A stretch of 64,000 nucleotides of DNA, taken from Lusitaniella coriacea LEGE 07157. GTDB lineage: Bacteria > Cyanobacteriota > Cyanobacteriia > Cyanobacteriales > Spirulinaceae. Location: positions 1 through 64,000 of the forward strand of contig NZ_JADEWZ010000005.1 of assembly GCF_015207425.1 (NCBI RefSeq), read 5' to 3'. The notes beneath the pieces were generated by a model, which was not told the origin of the DNA, ran no database searches, and was given only the letters and a program-made list of their open reading frames with translations. This document shows positions 31,101 to 38,756 of the stretch, in pieces. Position 1 is the stretch's first letter; every line of letters starts with the position of its first letter. The position numbers were made by a program, and so were the translations under genes.

Positions 31101-31832
31101 GCACGTTTTCGTCCGATTTTGATGACAGCAATTTCCAGTCTTGTGGGCTTTTTCCCCCTTGTTATTGCCAGGGGTGCGGGTTCGGCAAGTCGCTGGTCTT
31201 TGGGAACGGCTGTATTTGGCGGACTTTTTATTGCAACGATTCTCAGCCTTTTTCTCGTCCCCATTTTATACATGGTGATCAAGAATTTAGAACGGCGTTT
31301 CTTGCAACCTAATCAAGGTAAACAGAAGCGACAAACTAAAATCAAGGCGACCCCAAAAGCCAATTTGAGCGGGTCGAAAAAAGCACGCCAATCGTCCCAA
31401 ACTCTCTTGGCTGGATTACCGCCTGTAGGTCGCTCGCAACGCAAAACAAAGCCTTCAACCACTCAAGTTCAATACAAGGACGAATTGCCTGAAAAAGTCC
31501 CGCCTTCAAATACTCAAATTCAACGCGAGAACGAAGGCTCTGAAATCTCTTCTTCAAACACTCACATTCAACATGAGAGTGAAGGCTCTGAAACCTCTTC
31601 TTCAAACACTCACATTCAACACGAGGGCGAAGGCTCTGAAACCTTTTCTTCAAACACTCACATTCAACATGAGAGCGAAGGCTCTGAAATCTCTTCTTCA
31701 AACACTCATATTCAACATGAGAGCGAAGGAGCTGAAACCTCTTCTTCAAACACTCATATTCAAAACAAAACTTCCTCAGATTCCACTCAGCTACAAAATG
31801 ACAACCATTCCAACCTTGAAGATTCTCAATAA
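28188..31832 (+). CDS. RND-family efflux pump inner-membrane transporter (HAE1/AcrB-like)
   Basis: The 1214-residue proton-driven exporter starts at ATG 28188 (MLLFVNAFIKRPVLTTVCSL), the family-standard N-terminus; the longer frame from 28131 has no support. Twelve membrane helices and two large periplasmic loops are readable, with the TM4 relay GLVVDDAIVVVEAI (two adjacent Asp). The transporter core ends near residue 1045. The remaining 170 residues are a hydrophilic tail with five to six copies of a 16-residue repeat (SSNTHIQHESEGSE). No membrane-fusion or outer-membrane partner gene is adjacent. Such a tail is unusual for AcrB relatives. Confidence 0.93.
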   Translation: MLLFVNAFIKRPVLTTVCSLVIVLVGAIAGTQLPIAQLPEIAPTQVQVTSTYIGADAQTVENSVTGILEREINGVEGMKYIESNSSDTGTSQITVTFDGSVDKDLAQVNVQNRVAIAEPQLPEAVIQTGIITEKASSSLLLVFGFFAEDDAYDDVFISNYVDLFLLDPLKRVEGVGRAVIFGERKYAMRLWLNPNALASRSLTSQDVANALREQSIQVGVGAIGQQPAPPDQEIQMSLRAQSRFTSAAEFENLVIATGEAGNLIKLKDIGRAELGAQNYDSSVQIRSNPGVGIGIYQLPGSNALEVARKVKATIAELEQEFPPGLTASVAFDTTEFVESSLKEVLFTLLQAISLVILIIFVFLQDWRTTVIPAVTIPVSLIGTLAFLKIFGFEINTLTLFGLVLATGLVVDDAIVVVEAISSKISQGMTPRKAAIEAMGELTGAVIATSIVLMAVFIPIAFFPGTTGKIYQQFALTIAFTVGLSTFNALTFSPTISALLLRRKTSDRSSPLGWFFRKFNAVFSWITQRYRQLLAFFSRAKILVMGLFLAALGLTFWLYQIVPSAFIPAEDQGYFLGILQAPEGVSLNYTQSLMEQVDLEMQKIPEVKTTFMISGFGFDGSGSNKGVFFGTLTPWDKRTDPSQSVEGILGRLNGELQKIPGAFVLALNAPPVQGLSNFGGFEFQLQDRSGGRFEMEDLVGSAYGLIEQGNQQPAIAGSVFTQFSANAPQLEIEIDRDRVKALNIDLNDALTTLGAYLGSQYINDFTYGQRSYRVYIQADPAFRSKTDDINNIYVRSQDGRMISLGNLITTTPITGAQTITHFNLFRAIKLQGQAAPGYSSGQALQAMIQAYQAAAQPGVGYEWMGTALEEISSGGQAPIIFGLGLVMVFLVLAAQYESYIDPIIILLTVPLAILGALSFLALRGLNLDVYAQVGLVMLIGLASKNAILIVEFANQRRAEGANIAKAALEAGEARFRPILMTAISSLVGFFPLVIARGAGSASRWSLGTAVFGGLFIATILSLFLVPILYMVIKNLERRFLQPNQGKQKRQTKIKATPKANLSGSKKARQSSQTLLAGLPPVGRSQRKTKPSTTQVQYKDELPEKVPPSNTQIQRENEGSEISSSNTHIQHESEGSETSSSNTHIQHEGEGSETFSSNTHIQHESEGSEISSSNTHIQHESEGAETSSSNTHIQNKTSSDSTQLQNDNHSNLEDSQ

Positions 31833-31938
31833 AAGCCTGCAAATTCCTGGAAAAAGAAGAGATTTTTTTGTCGATTTAGTGTAGGCTCTGCGAGAATTGG
31901 TATAAGTTGCGCGATCGCGCAACTTTCAAATCTTTTTG

Positions 31939-32181
31939 TTAGAAGAGCAAGCGACGCACTAAAATGCTCATCACCTCTCCCGGATTCTGAGTGGGTAACA
32001 ACGGACTCCACTCCCCCACTTCAGCAAATCTCAAGCAATACAAGCTGTGAATCGTACTGGTGACGGCTTTGGGAGAGCCTATCAGCAAAACTTTAATCGG
32101 TTCTCATTGGGGTTCTGCAACAGCTACAGGCATTGCGAGAACGGGAGTCGAAGCGGGATTGGCAAGGAAGTTTTCAGGCAT
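31939..32181 (-). pseudogene. Small cyanobacterial protein gene with an in-frame TGA
   Basis: From ATG 32181, with AGGAG five bases upstream, the frame reads MPENFLANPASTPVLAMPVA to VAEPQ, then TGA (32104-32106), then continues in the same frame as EPIKVLLIGSPKAVTSTIHS through PTQNPGEVMSILVRRLLF to TAA. The downstream part resembles a small conserved cyanobacterial protein (VLLIGSP...GFAEV.EWSPLLP...PGEVMSIL) that I recall as hypothetical or misnamed as a peptide-transporter component. Either the TGA inactivates the gene, the real start is a TTG at the VLLIGSP segment, or the base call is wrong. Confidence 0.65.
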
Positions 32182-32297
32182 AGCATCTCCTATGTTTTGA
32201 AGCCTTTTGTTGTCAATTGGCAACAAAATCATCCTAGCGTAGATGTCACCTATCGGCAACATTTACGAATTCCTGTGTCTCTGAAACAATTTGAGTC

Positions 32298-32540
32298 ATG
32301 GGAAAAGCAGGCAAAGCACTCAAACAAGTCCTCGACACTTACAACATCAGCCAAAATCGATTAGCGGTCACAATGGGCGTACGGCGTTCCAATGTTCACC
32401 GTTGGGTGAATGAAACTAGAGATCCTGTCGCTGAGGCAGTCTTAGAAATTCGCAAGGGATTACAGAAGATTAACCCGGAAGCAGCCGTTGCTTTTATTCA
32501 TTGGTATCTCGATGATTCGGAAGACACTGAGGAGAGGTAA
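32298..32540 (+). CDS. XRE-type helix-turn-helix regulator, first of a tandem pair
   Basis: This 80-residue protein is a single lambda-repressor-like domain; recognition region ISQNRLAVTMGVRRSNVHRW (about residues 17-36). A Cro/C1-type transcriptional regulator or antitoxin-like DNA binder is expected. The next gene is a close paralogue (starts MG[K/R]AGKALKQVLDTYNISQN in both), 48 bases downstream. No partner toxin is evident. Confidence 0.85.
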   Translation: MGKAGKALKQVLDTYNISQNRLAVTMGVRRSNVHRWVNETRDPVAEAVLEIRKGLQKINPEAAVAFIHWYLDDSEDTEER

Positions 32541-32588
32541 TTCTTTTTTACTCTGCATGATACCCTCATTGGAAAGTTAAATTGAGGC

Positions 32589-32816
32589 ATGGGAAGAGCA
32601 GGTAAAGCACTCAAACAAGTATTAGACACCTACAACATCAGCCAAAATCGATTAGCCGTTGTAATGGGGATAGGGCGTTCAAACATTCACCGTTGGGTGA
32701 ATGGAACAACAGACCCCGTAGCTGAGGCGGTTTTGGAGATTCGAGATGCACTACAGCAGATTCATCCAGATTCGGCAACGGAGTTCATTCGATTGTATTT
32801 GGAAGGGGAAAAGTAG
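32589..32816 (+). CDS. XRE-type helix-turn-helix regulator, second of a tandem pair
   Basis: This 75-residue paralogue of the preceding gene has the same HTH (ISQNRLAVVMGIGRSNIHRW) and the same PVAEAVLEIR linker. DNA identity is high across the N-terminal halves, showing a recent duplication; the C-termini have diverged. The products may heterodimerise or regulate each other, which is inference. Confidence 0.85.
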   Translation: MGRAGKALKQVLDTYNISQNRLAVVMGIGRSNIHRWVNGTTDPVAEAVLEIRDALQQIHPDSATEFIRLYLEGEK

Positions 32817-32983
32817 GATGCGCGGATTTGATGCCTAGAAAGCAGTAGAACGTTGTTAGAACCGTTGCGTATCCTTGATGATGCTCGGCACGAGCAAAGC
32901 TAAGTCACGGTAAAGGAATAATTAGAATAGAGAAATATGCAATCCACTTTTTGTACGCCTTATGAACTGATTGGAGAGTAGGT

Positions 32984-33166
32984 ATGTGGGAAGATTCAAT
33001 TCTCGAAGAGTTGCAGCAAATTCGGGAAGAACACGCAAAGTCATTCAATTATGACTTCAAAGCAATATTTGCGGATTGGCAAAAAAGACAAGCTGCTAGT
33101 GAGAAAAATTTAGTTTCGTTGCAACCTAAGCGACAGTCTAACAATACGTTGAAGCCAGCTACCTAA
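32984..33166 (+). CDS. Small conserved cyanobacterial protein (antitoxin-like)
   Basis: This 60-residue protein starts MWEDSILEELQQIREEHAKS and continues YDFKAIFADWQKRQA. It resembles a short cyanobacterial family (W.DPI..E....RE..A..F.YD..AI..D) often found beside toxin genes and probably antitoxin-like. GGAG lies about 9 bases upstream. No recognised toxin follows directly; the next gene is of unknown family. Confidence 0.65.
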   Translation: MWEDSILEELQQIREEHAKSFNYDFKAIFADWQKRQAASEKNLVSLQPKRQSNNTLKPAT

Positions 33167-33294
33167 AAGCAAAATTCGATAACAGTCTAATAATACTCCA
33201 CAGAATTCGCTTGTATAGGGAAATTTAAGGTCGCGCGATCGCGTATCCTTATTTATGCTGGACACGAGCATTATATTGTCGCTAGAGTTTTCGT

Positions 33295-33930
33295 ATGAGC
33301 AGTTATCTCATCTATCATCCATCTCGTGCTGTATCAAAGTTTGAGACAACTGTTGTTTATCACGACCATATTGGTGGCAATCAAGATCCATACGTTTATA
33401 ACGCCCAGTTTTTACATACCTATTGCCACATTACGCAAATGAAACCTAATGTAGGAGACATTAACTTTTGGGTTAGTGGTGATACCTTTCCAAATTTTTC
33501 TCATCTTTATTGCGATCTTGTATTTATTGTTGCAGAGAAAGTTTATTGGGAAAATGTTAATACTATTGATCGCAGCGATGAGATCGTAGATACTGATGAA
33601 GCCTATAATGACCACTACCGTTGGGTACATCAGCATTATTTTAGAAAACGCCGTCGCAGGTATACTCTCAAAGCAGATCGAAAACGCAGTTTCCAGCCAC
33701 AAGATAGTGAGAGGAAGTTAATTGATATTATTCCTTTCTTAATGGAGCAAGGAATGACTATTGATGCTTTGCGCAAAGGTTTGCGTGCGGGTTTCAATTC
33801 TAAACCCCTTCAGTTGGAGTCTTCTACCTCTAGTCTTTATAACTGGCTTGAACTATCTGCTTCCGTCAAGCTGGATGGAATGCAATTACAAAATCTTCGG
33901 AAAAGCAATCCACATCTTGCTAGTTTGTGA
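33295..33930 (+). CDS. Hypothetical protein, AT-rich gene
   Basis: This 211-residue soluble protein has no domain I recognise. Visible features are an aromatic- and His-rich N-terminal half (YHDHIGGNQDPYVYNAQFLH), a basic stretch HYFRKRRRRYTLKADRKR (about 115-132), and a C-terminal third that could be helical. Base composition is clearly more AT-rich than neighbours and it lacks HIP1 sites, suggesting horizontal gain. It stands 128 bases after the small antitoxin-like gene, so a partner relation is possible but unproven. Confidence 0.55.
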   Translation: MSSYLIYHPSRAVSKFETTVVYHDHIGGNQDPYVYNAQFLHTYCHITQMKPNVGDINFWVSGDTFPNFSHLYCDLVFIVAEKVYWENVNTIDRSDEIVDTDEAYNDHYRWVHQHYFRKRRRRYTLKADRKRSFQPQDSERKLIDIIPFLMEQGMTIDALRKGLRAGFNSKPLQLESSTSSLYNWLELSASVKLDGMQLQNLRKSNPHLASL

Positions 33931-33953
33931 ATTCTGCATCAATTTTTTGGAAC

Positions 33954-34424
33954 TTACGTATAATTTTCAGCATCCCACTCTCCTTCATAAATCCCCTCTA
34001 ACTCCTCTATAGAATTTTGCACCCATTCTAGATCGTTGTTGGCAACTGCCTCTTTCATTTCTTTCAAGATTCCAGGAATTTTCTCAGTTTCTAAAGGAGC
34101 GAGTTTTTTAAACTGATACCAATTGTACAAATGATAGAGCAAGTGAATCGTATGACCGTAAAGCTCAGTGTCATCTTGCTCTCGCAAAAGAATTTCGGCA
34201 CCCGCAAGCCAGTCTAATGCAGCACGAGTTCCATCAACAAAGACGTGAAACACTAAAGTGTGAATCATCTCCTTTGAAGCATTGGGATGAATTTTTTTGA
34301 ATGCTTCCGTTGCTTTTTCAATTCTGTCAGAGCGTTCGCGTTGAAATAACGAAGAGACTAACTCTAGACACTGCTCTTTTGTTAGATGAGAATAATCGCT
34401 CTTTGAAGACGAATCATCTGTCAT
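33954..34424 (-). CDS. Hypothetical protein
   Basis: This 156-residue acidic, largely helical protein starts at ATG 34424; a GTG at 34454 would add ten residues. The middle (RERSDRIEKATEAFKKIHPN) and the YGHTIHLLYHLYNWYQFKKL segment look like a helical bundle. I recognise no family. It is convergent with the AT-rich hypothetical gene and is followed upstream by a palindromic repeat at 34507-34570. Confidence 0.5.
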   Translation of the reverse strand: MTDDSSSKSDYSHLTKEQCLELVSSLFQRERSDRIEKATEAFKKIHPNASKEMIHTLVFHVFVDGTRAALDWLAGAEILLREQDDTELYGHTIHLLYHLYNWYQFKKLAPLETEKIPGILKEMKEAVANNDLEWVQNSIEELEGIYEGEWDAENYT

Positions 34425-34506
34425 GGTTTTATTTTTTTTGTTAAATTCCGACACTTAGGAATGATTTCCAAAGTCCATCTTATATCTGCTTGAAAATCTT
34501 GGTTTT

Positions 34507-34570
34507 GGTGGGTTACGGCAAAGATGAAAGTCAACGGAAAGGTATTTATCAAATTGCTGCCTAACCCACC
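34507..34570. repeat. Palindromic interspersed repeat (GGTGGGTTA / TAACCCACC)
   Basis: Ends GGTGGGTTA (34507-34515) and TAACCCACC (34562-34570) are perfect inverted repeats with further partial pairing (CGGCAA/TTGCTG). Elements with these ends are frequent in cyanobacterial genomes and look like small MITE remnants. Confidence 0.65.
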
Positions 34571-34597
34571 CTACTGATCCGATAGGGAAGCGCTATA

Positions 34598-36172
34598 TTA
34601 ACTAACGGCGGATAACTGACGATTGCTCGTTGAATTAATCGGTGCGGTCAAGGCTTCTTCAATATCGACAGATCCCAACCGTTCCTCTAAAATTTTCATC
34701 ACTTCTCGTCCGAAATCGTTGGGATTTTGTCGCCAAGCTTGCAGGCAAATTTCCCCGAAGAAAGATCCTAATGGTTCGGGATTCCAAAGGAGTTTTTTCG
34801 CCGTCCAAGGCATTAAACTCATGGGATTATAACCGGGTTTGATGATGTCATTTTTGAAGGCGTATTCTTCGAGGTGGGTGTGGGGTTGCAGTCCGATAAA
34901 GAAGATAGCGGGTTCGACTTTATCAACGCCGAAGATTTTTTCCAGTTCTCGATGGTAAGCGACGGTTTGGCGGATGGTGTCAAAGGTTTCGTCGATGACG
35001 TTGAAGGAGTAGTTAACGGAGACGAGATCGTTGAATCCGGCGGCTTTGAGATCCCGGCAATTTTGCAGGACGGTACGCAGGTTGTATCCCATGCGCATTT
35101 TGCGCACGAGTTCTTGGGAACCGCTTGTGATGCCAATCTCGAAATAATTCATCCCGGTTTTGACCATGAGATCGCACAGTTCGGGAGTGAGGTTATCGGC
35201 ACGAATATACGCCGCCCAGTGGATGTCTGTCATCCCAGAATTAACGATTTTTTGGAGGAGTTCGATCGCGTCGTTAATATATTTTTTGGCTGGGATAAAC
35301 TGGGCATCGGTAAACCAGAAGTTGCGAATTCCGCGATCGTAAAGCTGTCGCATTTCTTTGACAACTTCATCAGCGGGATTGATCCGGACTTGTTTGCCTT
35401 CAACGACGGTATAAATGCAGTAGCAGCAGTTGTGGGGACAGCCACGTTTGGTTTGCACGCCGATGTAAAAGTCGTCTTCTTGCAGGTAGTATTCAAATTC
35501 TGACCAAATTTTTTGGATGTAGTCGTAGTTGCAGGCGGCTTTTTCGATGGGAGTGGGCCATTCGTGGATCATACGATCGCGCGGCTCGGTTTCTCCTACG
35601 ATATAACAGCGTTCTCCGCTAATATCTTCCTGTTTGAGGAGTTTTTCTAGGAGGGTTTCCCCTTCCCCCACAGAGACAATTGTTCCTTTGGGAAGGAGGT
35701 GTTGCATTTGTTCGTAAAAGACGCTGACTGCACCGCCACCTACCACAGCCTGTGCTTGAGGATTGTAGCGTTTTGCTCGCGCGATCGCGCGCCGAATTAA
35801 GCCGAAGTTGCGCCAAAGTTCCCCATAATACGCCGCAGCGACTTTGAAACCGCCCAACGCACCGCGCAAGCGAATCAAAGGATTTTTGGCATAATACACC
35901 TCAAAGGCGTTTTGTAGCGGGTTTCCGCCGCGTCCGCCAACTGGGGCATAAATTTGAATGTCTCGCCAAGAGAAGACCAAGAGGGTGGGTTGAAACTCAT
36001 CTACCGCGCGATCTAGGGCAGTGTTGAAGTCCAAGGGCGCGATCGTTCCTAAATCGAAGATTCGCTGTTCGATATCTGCAAAAATCTTGTGAATGTGGTC
36101 TGCAAGATAAACCACGCCGATGGGAAAAATCGGGTTGCAGGGCAGGCGAACGTATAAGACACGCTGTTCCAT
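34598..36172 (-). CDS. B12-binding radical SAM protein, PSII high-light acclimation type
   Basis: The 524-residue protein has an N-terminal cobalamin-binding-like domain (about 1-200) and a radical SAM core with C245-x3-C249-x2-C252 (GCPHNCCYCIY). Its start (MEQRVLYVRLPCNPIFPIGV) and the VEGKQVRINPADEVV segment match the cyanobacterial family named photosystem II high light acclimation radical SAM protein. The reaction is unknown to me. Monocistronic; the upstream 420 bases carry no gene. Confidence 0.8.
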   Translation of the reverse strand: MEQRVLYVRLPCNPIFPIGVVYLADHIHKIFADIEQRIFDLGTIAPLDFNTALDRAVDEFQPTLLVFSWRDIQIYAPVGGRGGNPLQNAFEVYYAKNPLIRLRGALGGFKVAAAYYGELWRNFGLIRRAIARAKRYNPQAQAVVGGGAVSVFYEQMQHLLPKGTIVSVGEGETLLEKLLKQEDISGERCYIVGETEPRDRMIHEWPTPIEKAACNYDYIQKIWSEFEYYLQEDDFYIGVQTKRGCPHNCCYCIYTVVEGKQVRINPADEVVKEMRQLYDRGIRNFWFTDAQFIPAKKYINDAIELLQKIVNSGMTDIHWAAYIRADNLTPELCDLMVKTGMNYFEIGITSGSQELVRKMRMGYNLRTVLQNCRDLKAAGFNDLVSVNYSFNVIDETFDTIRQTVAYHRELEKIFGVDKVEPAIFFIGLQPHTHLEEYAFKNDIIKPGYNPMSLMPWTAKKLLWNPEPLGSFFGEICLQAWRQNPNDFGREVMKILEERLGSVDIEEALTAPINSTSNRQLSAVS

Positions 36173-36590
36173 TATTAATTAATTGTTAAGGTTTTTTGTT
36201 TTATTTCGCTTTTGTGTATCTATCAACTGTTAAGATAGAGTATTCATACCTATGGTATATTTCACATAACTTAACTTTAGCGCTATCAATGGGTGGCTAT
36301 CAACTAAATTCACAACTTTTTTTCAGTTTGAGCGCCCAATCTTAACGCTATTCTGACTAATTATAAAGAAAAGATAAAACGTTAAGAGAATAAAAAGTGC
36401 TAAAAGCTGGTAGTTTTTTTCTGATTTGCGAATAAAGCACCGAAAATAACCTGTTTTTCTCGATTACTTTCTCCTTCTCCGTGGGAGGGAGTAATTGATT
36501 GGTAGTCAAGGTTACAGCAGGTGGGGATCGCGAAATGTTAGCTTTGGAAGCGTAATAGTAAACTCTTATAGTCGAAAGCTTCATTTAGCT
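36173..36590. other. Divergent intergenic region
   Basis: 418 AT-rich bases between the radical SAM gene (minus) and the DUF1830 gene (plus). They must contain both promoters. I see no gene, repeat or clear -10/-35 pair; the frame open from 36495 is only an upstream extension of the DUF1830 gene. Confidence 0.55.
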
Positions 36591-36932
36591 ATGGCGCAAA
36601 TATTCGATCCCGTTCCTGACAGCGAAGTGTCTGCTCTTCTTTGCTGCTATGTCAATGCAACCAGTCAAATTCAGGTTGCTCGAATTACGAACATTCCGAA
36701 TTGGTACTTTGAGCGAGTTGTTTTTCCCGGACAACGCCTGGTATTTGAAGCACTGCCTGAAGCATTACTAGAAATTCACACTGGAATGATGGCAAGTGCA
36801 ATTCTCTCCGATTCGATTCCCTGCGAACGCTTGTATGTCATTGAAGAAACGAATGACGATCGCGCGACGAGTTCTGACAGTCCAGACAACAAGACTCAAA
36901 AAAACTCAACACCTGTAGCGGCTGTTGTTTAA
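36591..36932 (+). CDS. DUF1830 domain protein
   Basis: This 113-residue protein starts MAQIFDPVPDSEVSALLCCY. The segments CCYVNATSQIQVARI, ERVVFPGQRLVFEA and ERLYVIEE are those of the cyanobacterial DUF1830 family, of unknown function. ATG 36591 is preferred over an upstream extension that has no family similarity. A strong terminator follows at 36965-36992. Confidence 0.85.
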   Translation: MAQIFDPVPDSEVSALLCCYVNATSQIQVARITNIPNWYFERVVFPGQRLVFEALPEALLEIHTGMMASAILSDSIPCERLYVIEETNDDRATSSDSPDNKTQKNSTPVAAVV

Positions 36933-36964
36933 TCAACAACAATATAATTAAAATGACGATTTAG

Positions 36965-36992
36965 GGTTGTTCCAATGGGAGCAACCTTTTTT
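36965..36992 (+). terminator. Rho-independent terminator of the DUF1830 gene
   Basis: A 9-bp stem, GGTTGTTCC/GGAGCAACC (one G-T pair), has a 4-base loop AATG and is followed by TTTTTT. The ATG in its loop (36975) opens the next frame but lies inside the terminator, so it is not a real start. Confidence 0.92.
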
Positions 36993-37019
36993 AGCGAACA
37001 TCACGCTCAACCCAAACTT

Positions 37020-37457
37020 ATGAATCTGCCTTCTTTTCTCTGGCTTTGGAAAATGGCCGCTTGGTCAATGGGATTTTCCTTACTCGCCTATTTTATTTTG
37101 GGGGGAACGGGTTTGTGGATGTGGAATCGTCGAGCCGTTCGATCGCCTCGTCCCCAGTGGTTGCGACCTTTTCACTATATAACAGGGATCGTTTTGGTAC
37201 TGCTTGTTCTGCTGTTACTGGGCATTGGATTGGTGGGGACGGTGGGATATTACGGCAACCTCGGACATTCCCCCCATTTAGCAGCAGGATTGGTAGTGGT
37301 GGGATTGGTGCTGATCTCGGCGGGGAGTGCAACGCAGATTGGATCTTGGAAGTGGGCGCGATCGCTACACGTCGGGACGAATTCGCTACTATTTTTAGGG
37401 TTTGTTTGGGTCTTATTCACGGGGTGGGATGTGGTGCAGAAGTATCTTCCCGATTGA
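37020..37457 (+). CDS. DUF4079-type cyanobacterial membrane protein
   Basis: The 145-residue product has four hydrophobic segments, beginning MNLPSFLWLWKMAAWSMGFS, and matches DUF4079 membrane proteins of unknown function. The start at 37020 is chosen because the upstream ATG at 36975 is in a terminator loop and would add 15 residues with no membrane character. It converges with the Uma2 gene, 2 bases apart. Confidence 0.78.
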   Translation: MNLPSFLWLWKMAAWSMGFSLLAYFILGGTGLWMWNRRAVRSPRPQWLRPFHYITGIVLVLLVLLLLGIGLVGTVGYYGNLGHSPHLAAGLVVVGLVLISAGSATQIGSWKWARSLHVGTNSLLFLGFVWVLFTGWDVVQKYLPD

Positions 37458-37459
37458 AC

Positions 37460-38173
37460 CTATTCCTCTAATTCAATCCCTTTTGCCTTTAATTGAGCTT
37501 TGAGGGCTTCAAGTTGCGCGATCGCGTCCTCCGCTCTTTGACGTTCCCGTTCCGCTCGTTGGGATTCCCGTTCCGCTCGTTGGCGTTCCTGTTCTCGCAA
37601 TTGTGCCAACTCAACAAACGTATAAAAGCGCTCGCCATCGAGACGATAAATAATTATGCGATCTGAGGCGACCTCAAAGCGAACCCCCAAACGAGGACTC
37701 ACCCAACTCTCCATTTCAGAAATCACATCGAGTTGTCCCTCACGACGGACCCAACCAATTAACTCCACATCATCAGGATCGTAAACGTAGTACTCCTCCA
37801 CTCCATAGCGATCGTAAAACTGCAACTTATGCGCCATTGCTTTGAGGCGATTTCCCGGAGATAAGACCTCAAACACAACCTGGGGCGCAATATTCCCTTC
37901 TTCCCATTGTTTATAAGAACCGCGATCGCCCTTGGGTCTGCCGAAAACGACCATTGCATCCGGTGCTTGACGCAATTTGTTATTCCCCTCAACCGGATAC
38001 CATAATAAGTCTCCCGCCACAAAAACATCAGCATCCTCAGCAAACAACAACTCAAAATTTTCTTTAATCACCACAATCCAACGGAATTGTTTCGTATTAT
38101 CTGACATAGGTTGACCGTCGCTGTCGGGGTAGAGGATTGTTGGGGCGACCTCAGCCGGGAGTTGTTGAACCAT
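37460..38173 (-). CDS. Uma2-family (DUF820) PD-(D/E)xK nuclease-like protein
   Basis: The 237-residue protein has a Uma2 restriction-endonuclease-like fold: APDAMVVFGRPKGDR supplies the Asp and QVVFEVLSPGNR the Glu of the PD-(D/E)xK site. The last 60 residues are a charged coiled coil (QRAERESQRAERERQRAED). ATG 38173 is preferred, with GAGG seven bases upstream; an extension to 38272 has no family similarity. Uma2 genes are highly amplified in cyanobacteria and their role is not settled. A second member lies at 46206-47111. Confidence 0.87.
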   Translation of the reverse strand: MVQQLPAEVAPTILYPDSDGQPMSDNTKQFRWIVVIKENFELLFAEDADVFVAGDLLWYPVEGNNKLRQAPDAMVVFGRPKGDRGSYKQWEEGNIAPQVVFEVLSPGNRLKAMAHKLQFYDRYGVEEYYVYDPDDVELIGWVRREGQLDVISEMESWVSPRLGVRFEVASDRIIIYRLDGERFYTFVELAQLREQERQRAERESQRAERERQRAEDAIAQLEALKAQLKAKGIELEE

Positions 38174-38410
38174 CGGACACCTCATTTGGGATGTTGAATG
38201 CTTCTTGGATTGTAGCAAGTTCGCCCTAGTATCGCGAGATCCCATAGGAATCTGCCTTTCAGCAGCACGCACGACTTATAAGAGTGCTGGATAGTGAAAA
38301 TTCAGTGAAAGATTCCCGAAAAAACAATCCGAACGCTTGTAGGAATTTATAGAGCCGATTGATTACATTTCTTCAGACGAGTCTTATCACGTCCTTGTAA
38401 AGTGTTTTAC

Positions 38411-38458
38411 AACTGAGTCCAAAACTGAATTCAAAACTGAATCCAAAGCTGAGTTAAA
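38411..38458. repeat. 12-bp microrepeat, four units, in a 320-base gap
   Basis: Four diverged copies of AACTGA(G/A)TCCAA stand in tandem. Just downstream is a perfect CATACT-AAA-AGTATG hairpin (38477-38491). They occupy the 322-base gap between the Uma2 start and the small secreted-peptide gene, otherwise without features. Confidence 0.6.
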
Positions 38459-38594
38459 TCCTTTCCGAACTTCAGACATACTAAAAGTATGAGAAGTCAG
38501 GGGCAGCAACACAGAATTTACACATTAATAAACCACAGGGAATTGTGTAGGTTCTAAAAAATTAAGTCCAACAAAAATAACGTTGAGTAAAGCC

Positions 38595-38756
38595 ATGAAA
38601 CAGTTAAAGCTGTGGGGAATGCTGGCTGTCGTTTTAGCATGGGCGATCGCGGCTCCCGTACAAGCGCAAACGCCAGACCTCACAGGAAATGGAAGACCAA
38701 TCGATCGCGGCGATGCCGCCAGTAAGGCTCGACTAATCGATTCCAATCTTCCTTAA
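38595..38756 (+). CDS. Small secreted peptide, 53 residues
   Basis: ATG 38595 opens a 53-codon frame to TAA 38754-38756: MKQLKLWGMLAVVLAWAIAA, then PVQAQTPDLT and a short polar tail ending IDSNLP. The first 24 residues are a textbook Sec signal peptide with AQA-type cleavage, leaving a mature peptide of about 29 residues. Codon use is ordinary and a HIP1 octamer lies in the signal region. It could be a genuine exported peptide or the stump of a longer gene. No strong ribosome site. Confidence 0.6.
   Translation: MKQLKLWGMLAVVLAWAIAAPVQAQTPDLTGNGRPIDRGDAASKARLIDSNLP

Noticed and set aside
31500-31790. Regular 48-bp repeats considered as a CRISPR array
   Set aside because: The repeats are contiguous, in frame with the RND gene and have no unique spacers; no cas genes are present.
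31342-31842. Long minus-strand frame with repeated ECLKKRFQSLRSHVE units
   Set aside because: It is the antisense shadow of the 48-bp coding repeats in the RND tail; it has no ribosome site or family.
32047-32364. 105-codon plus-strand frame before the XRE pair
   Set aside because: It overlaps both the minus-strand small gene and the first XRE gene in another frame; no family.
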